The notes under the pieces: model-generated
What the model saw: the letters and a program-made list of their open reading frames with translations, nothing else
The model's database searches: none
What the model was told of the DNA's origin: nothing
In this document: positions 16,050 to 20,000 of the stretch, piece after piece
How positions within the stretch are numbered: the stretch's first letter is position 1
Layout of the letters: each line of letters begins with the position of its first letter
Program-made: the position numbers and the translations under genes
Origin: Theodoxus fluviatilis
Taxonomy: Eukaryota; Mollusca; Gastropoda; Cycloneritida; Neritidae
Length of the DNA: 20,000 bases
Direction of reading: 5' to 3'
Assembly (NCBI GenBank): GCA_034096865.1
Contig: JAWQFJ010008114.1
Span: 172,501 to 192,500, forward strand

Positions 16050-18809
16050 GTGAGTGTCAAAACGAAATGTCTTTGGAGGTCTGGAGGCAGAATAGATACA
16101 TCTGTGGTAGGAAGTATGCATATGTATTTCAGGTTACTAATATGTCTGATGTCTGCTGCAGCAGACTATCAACTATGATGAACCAACTTGAGTCTGTAAT
16201 AGCCAAGATGGCAACAACAATACAATGCGTCGAATGTCTGACATAACTACTCGAGGGAACTATGGTCATACACTTCGTATTCAATGTCGTTTGAACAACA
16301 ACAAAAACAACAACAAAGAGAAACAATGTCTTTATTACTCACAGAGAAGTCATAACTTTTGTTGTCATTACTCAGATGTAGTTACAGACCACGTGAGTGT
16401 TAGCATTGCAGGGACACCTACTCAATGTAATTACAAATTTCAATCTATTATGAGAGCACTTGCTGGCTTGCTGACTTAGTAGCTGAATTTGCAGTTGCTT
16501 TTCAGAACTGTTCACAATATGAGGAAAATTTTAGACGGGTAGTCACTGTCACTGGGACCAGACGTGGAAAACTCTTGAACTTGAGTTGCAAGGTTTTCAA
16601 ATATGTAACAAGGACATAACAGGTGTAATGAATTTACTAACGACATGCAACAAATGTAATGTTTTGTCACTTCTTTCCAAAGAAACTTTCCAGATCTCTC
16701 CTTTGTTCTTTACTATCAGCACTCGTCATTCCCCAAACTTCTCGACCATTCCCATCCTTCTTATTTCTGTCGTGTTATAAAATTCCTAAGTCTGTCCGAA
16801 ATCAGCATTAGCACAGCTCTTTCGGTTGGGCATTGTGAATGGAACTCCATATCCTTCATTTCTCCAATTTTCAGGCGCGCGTGCATGGCGTGCTGGTATG
16901 GGAGGGGAAGAGTGGTCCTTGTCAGGGGGGATGTAACAGCACATGGGTTGGCAAAAGTACCCACGCTTCTCGCGATGCCGTCATGGCGGAGCGTGGCGAC
17001 CCTAGGTACTTTGGCACGTGGTCTACCGAGATCGCTCTCAACTTGAGCCTCAAGGGGCACATCCAGTCAAGTGACGTCACCAGCTACGTCAACTCCTATG
17101 ACGCGTCCTTCATCTCTGACGTCAACACCCGCCAAGGTTGGGTGCAGGAGAATGTCTTTTTCGACCTGCAGCTCAAGACGAACGTCCACTCCGTAGATGT
17201 CAGGTGAGACTAAGAGTGAGTATGAAGTGGAGACCCTGGGGCGCATTGCTTACGCTAGGAACCTTGCAAGATCTTGCGAAGAATAGGCTGGTGTCAACAT
17301 GATGAAAGCTGATCCAATGGCAGTCAAATGTTTGACCCATGTTGACACCGGCCTATTATATGCCAACTAGGAAGGCTAAGCAACGCCCCATGGCAAACTT
17401 AAAAAAATAATGTTAATAATTCAGAAAGGGAAATATATTAGCAGGGAAGTATATACACATGGCTTTAAGTCTTTGGCACAAATACAGCCCATCAAGCAGT
17501 TTGCACACAAGCAACAAGGTATGAACAGAAAAAAAGAGTATGACAAACTTGCTAATTTAACTGAACATCTCTGTTTTGATTTTTCGCATGACGAGAAGAA
17601 GGATAAATCCGTAGTGCAGCCTTTTTCTCTCTCAAAAGCTGGGTTAACAGTTTTGGTGGTCCAGAGTGAGATAGAGGCGGAAGTTGTACGGCCTGTCAGA
17701 CTTTGTAGGCGAGTAAGGCGATGTTACGAAATCACCGGAACTACTTGGAAAAGAGCCAGTCACGGTTTTCCTCGTTGCTTACCTTTTACAAATCGCGTAG
17801 TGAGATGGGGTGGATCTATTTTTACCCCCAACTCTCAGGGTCCCCATACATGTAGAAATAGGAGTTAAAGGCTGATTTAATGCAGATGAACTGAGAGGAA
17901 ACATTTGATCCTGAGATATTTACACTTGCTGTTTGCTTGATTTGGAGCGGAAAATGAAACACTGATCTAAGTAAAAGGTGCCATTTTTTCTTGGCCGTTG
18001 CACGTGTTTGGATACAAAAGTATTGCTAGTCTCTACATGGAATATTTCTGAGAGTATTGCCATGGGCTGCAAAACAGTATGCGAAGCAGAAAATATCAAA
18101 GAGCGCTATAAAGGACAAGGGACACAGTGCTTGACAAGGATGTTGGCATAATGCTTTCATCCAGAGAAAAAGATGTGGGGTTTGTTGACAGGTAGTGGGA
18201 GGCCTGCTGTGTGGCCTGGAAGCGGCGTCCCAGGTTAGCAGAGTCAACAGCGAGAGAGCTACCACACGTCAGATAGGCTGCCTGAATGTGAATCTAGAAA
18301 GTAAGCTGTAGGTCCTGGGATGCAACATTGAGGCCCTTTGACACTTCCAAGTGGCTCACTGGTGCTACTTGTGACCGGCTGTTGGAGTGCTACTTGTGAC
18401 CGGCTCTTGGAGTGCTACTTGTGACCGGCTCTTTGAGTGCTACTTGGGACCGGCTGTTGGAGTGCTACTTGAGACCGGCTGTTGGAGTGCTACTTGGGAC
18501 CGGCTGTTGGAGTGCTACTTGGGACCGGCTGTTGGAGTGCTACTTGAGACCGGCTGTTGGAGTGCTACTTGGGACCGACTGTTGGAGTGCTACTTGAGAC
18601 CGGCTGTTGGAGTGCTACTTGGGACCGACTGTTGGAGTGCTACTTGGGACAGGCTGTTGGAGTGCTACTGGAGCAGGCCCGAAAGCACGAAGACTACAGC
18701 AAACAGCTAATGTCAGAGGCATCCGAGCAGTACAAACTGTGTGAAAGTTTTATGGAGCGACTGTTGGAAAAAGTTACACTCGATAGATACCAGATATAAA
18801 GTGGAGTCA

Positions 18810-18858
<49 letters not shown>

Positions 18859-19340
18859 ACACACACATACACACACACACACATACACACACACATACAC
18901 ACACACACATACACACACATAAACACACACACATACACACACACACACACACACACATACACACACACACACACATACACACATACACACACATACACAC
19001 ACACACATACACACACACATACACACACACACACACACAAGATACCATACAGTGACTGTCCCTGTTTCAATACTCAGATGTTACAACATCTCTTTTCAAA
19101 GTCCTTAAAAGTTACAAAGAAAGCGCGTGTTGAAATGACAAATATGGTAACGTTTAAAAGGATTTGTATTATTCTGAATTTTTTTTCCAGTTTGAGTGGG
19201 CAGTCCTGGCACCATCTGGACTATCTGTCTTCCCCAGAGGATGCTCCCTACTACATCCAGGCGAAACTCACTATGCCCAGTCCCCGAGCCGGCGAGCGTC
19301 TCAACAGCAATCCTATGGGACTGAGCAAGCCTCTCTACAG
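15918..19340 (+). CDS. Gene 2: N-terminal part of a secreted protein (partial, 3 exons)
   Basis: Joining 15918-16049, 16875-17203 and 19191-19340 gives 203 residues plus two bases, phases 0 then 2 then 2, continuing beyond the window. Residues 1-22 are a signal peptide (MEGTVAWLLLMVSCVHG from the second Met). The mature part is hydrophilic with WEGKSGPCQGGCNSTW (C60, C64), sequons at N37, N65 and N100, and beta-like segments ending in VDVSLSGQSWHHLDYL and APYYIQAKLTMP. From memory, the SLSGxxW...Y.I.A.L.M....G..NS.P pattern resembles the N-terminus of uncharacterised extracellular proteins found in molluscs and other aquatic invertebrates, which continue with a Cys/Trp-containing segment not present here. 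That link is unverified. It has no membrane helix in this part. Function unknown; a surface or matrix role is a guess from secretion and glycosylation. Confidence 0.72.
16050..16874 (+). other. Gene 2 intron 1
   Basis: The intron runs from GTGAGT to CCAATTTTCAG. It is AT-rich with a CAACAAAAACAACAACAAAG simple tract near 16295-16318 and a perfect 16-base palindrome at 16151-16166. There is no gene. Confidence 0.65.
16875..17203 (+). CDS. Gene 2 exon 2: main ectodomain exon
   Basis: Preceded by CCAATTTTCAG and followed by donor GTGAGA at 17204. The 109 codons plus two bases run from ARVHGVLVWEG to KTNVHSVDV and are strongly GC3-biased (AAC, GTC, GAC, CTC, ATC), the clearest coding signal in the window. 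It contains the only mature cysteines, C60 and C64, and sequons CNST and NLS. Aromatic-rich stretches (RYFGTW, ENVFFDLQL) suggest a beta-sandwich-like fold, which is inference. Confidence 0.78.
17238..17389. mobile_element. Fold-back MITE-like element, copy C
   Basis: This 152-bp copy has the same orientation as A. It starts GGGGCGCATTGCTTACGC and ends GGCTAAGCAACGCCCC. Its arms pair over roughly 50 bases, including AATAGGCTGGTGTCAACATG on the left with TTGACACCGGCCTATT on the right. The left arm carries GCAAGATCTTGC, a 12-base palindrome. It starts 34 bases after the exon 2 donor of gene 2. Confidence 0.78.
18363..18677 (+). repeat. 25-bp minisatellite, about 12.5 copies
   Basis: Twelve copies of TGCTACTTG(T/G/A)GACCGGCTG then TTGGAG, plus a partial thirteenth. 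Variants TGTGACC, TGGGACC and TGAGACC are ordered: the first three units carry T, later ones alternate G and A, and units 9 and 11 carry CGACTG. The unit length is 25, so three units make a 75-base reading cycle, and all three forward frames stay open through the array. This explains the Cys/Trp-rich frames here; none is likely translated. Confidence 0.95.
18814..19039. repeat. (CA)n microsatellite with TA interruptions
   Basis: CA units are interrupted at irregular intervals by ACACAT steps and one CATAAA, over about 226 bases. It lies 150 bases upstream of gene 2 exon 3. Confidence 0.95.
19191..19340 (+). CDS. Gene 2 exon 3
   Basis: Acceptor TTTTTTTTCCAG precedes the exon. The split codon AG/T gives serine, then LSGQSWHHLDYLSSPEDAPY follows, ending SKPLY plus two bases. 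The donor is GTCGGG at 19341, with C at +3 as in gene 1 exon 2. Phase 2 at both ends makes the exon symmetrical in phase. Without splicing, the frame would continue to a stop at 19408-19410, so an intron-retained end is possible but loses the codon bias seen upstream. Confidence 0.68.
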
Positions 19341-19909
19341 GTCGGGGATTTGCGTCTCTACCGTAGGAACCTACACGTCACCACGACTTATCATCCTCCT
19401 ATTTACATAATTCATGAGCAGAATATTCCCTGAATTCCAGCTGACCCGCTTCGGCATCAAATTCCCTGAAGGGAATGGGTCACACACCAAATCAAATTCA
19501 ATCTTCAGAGAGAAAATGACAGTGGGTGTACACATTTTTTAAAAGACTCCGGAACAAGATCTTGTTGACAAGTTCTATTACTCGCCTCCACAAAACTTCG
19601 CGTTTCTCACCAAATCCATACACATCAATACACGCACAAAGATACATGCATGTTAAAAGCCAGCCTGCACATACACTGTACAGTACATCTGCGCGCCCAC
19701 ATTCATCAATATGCAAATGCACAAACTCTCATAAACAAGCTCGCTCCTAAAACTTGGATCGCCGTGACTACGCTTTTTGTCATACATGTGACGAGCACAA
19801 ACAGAACAGGGACTACTTACACACAGTAACGAATGCACATGCCATATTCCACAAATGGCCCCGCTCGCACATGCACGCACGCACGCACGCGCACACACAC
19901 ACACACACA

Positions 19910-19942
<33 letters not shown>

Positions 19943-20000
19943 TCCACCACCACAACCATCATGATTACTACCACCACAATCACCAATACCACAACCACCA
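19341..20000 (+). other. Start of gene 2 intron 3, runs off the edge
   Basis: No further exon is visible. A hairpin ATTCCC-TGAA-GGGAAT lies at 19461-19476. The remainder leads into microsatellites. Confidence 0.5.
19866..20000. repeat. (CA)n followed by CCA/ATC-rich array
   Basis: CG/CA alternating units from 19866 become pure CA to 19941, then CCACCACCAC and related triplets continue to the window edge. The array is truncated by the window, not by the sequence. Confidence 0.92.

Larger units (their letters stand above)
17204..19190 (+). other. Gene 2 intron 2
   Basis: The intron runs from GTGAGA to TTTTTTTTCCAG. It contains fold-back copy C, a 25-bp minisatellite and a CA/TA array. A 152-codon frame at 17410-17868 has no recognisable domain. 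The stretch 17870-18350 holds nothing I can name. Confidence 0.65.

Noticed and set aside
18363..18710. Cys/Trp-rich repeat protein across the 25-bp array
   Set aside because: All three forward frames are equally open because the unit lacks stops; there is no coding bias, start context or splice support.

Overview
The window looks like nuclear DNA from an animal with a repeat-rich genome, most likely a lophotrochozoan such as a mollusc (inference). The support is: short coding exons with GT/AG borders separated by 0.8-4.1 kb introns, strong Kozak contexts, AATAAA signals, a decayed CR1/L2-like LINE with an (ATT)n tail, abundant (CA)n/(GT)n microsatellites, two minisatellites, and a short fold-back element present in three copies. 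Nothing bacterial or operon-like was seen. The species cannot be named from sequence alone.

Layout. 1-1079: unassigned. 1080-1101: G-quadruplex-like run. 1102-2220: dead, 5'-truncated LINE on the minus strand with its (ATT)n tail. 2263-2419: fold-back element copy A. 2420-4174: gene-free, with two promoter-like patches (CCAAT/CRE/YY1-like near 2974-3030 and a CRE at 3972). 4175-10013: gene 1, three coding exons (4175-4261, 8401-8552, 9779-10013) predicting a 157-residue single-pass membrane protein with signal peptide, tiny ectodomain, glycine-rich membrane helix and Ser/Pro-rich tail. Intron 1 holds a 15-copy 40-bp minisatellite, a large CA array, a GT/GA compound array, a GAY array, a minus-strand exon-like reading frame, and fold-back copy B just before exon 2. 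10014-15917: 3' UTR and a long intergenic stretch with no convincing gene.

15918-end: gene 2, the first three coding exons (15918-16049, 16875-17203, 19191-19340) of a secreted protein that runs past the right edge. Fold-back copy C sits just after its second exon, and a 25-bp minisatellite and a CA/TA array lie in its third intron position. The right edge holds CA and CCA microsatellites.

Both genes are on the plus strand, begin with a signal-peptide exon, and have introns in phase 0 then phase 2. I recognise neither with confidence. They may be cell-surface or secreted proteins, but nothing in the sequence shows that they work together. The most unusual signals are the fold-back family hugging exon borders, the homogeneous 40-bp minisatellite, and the small glycine-rich membrane protein.
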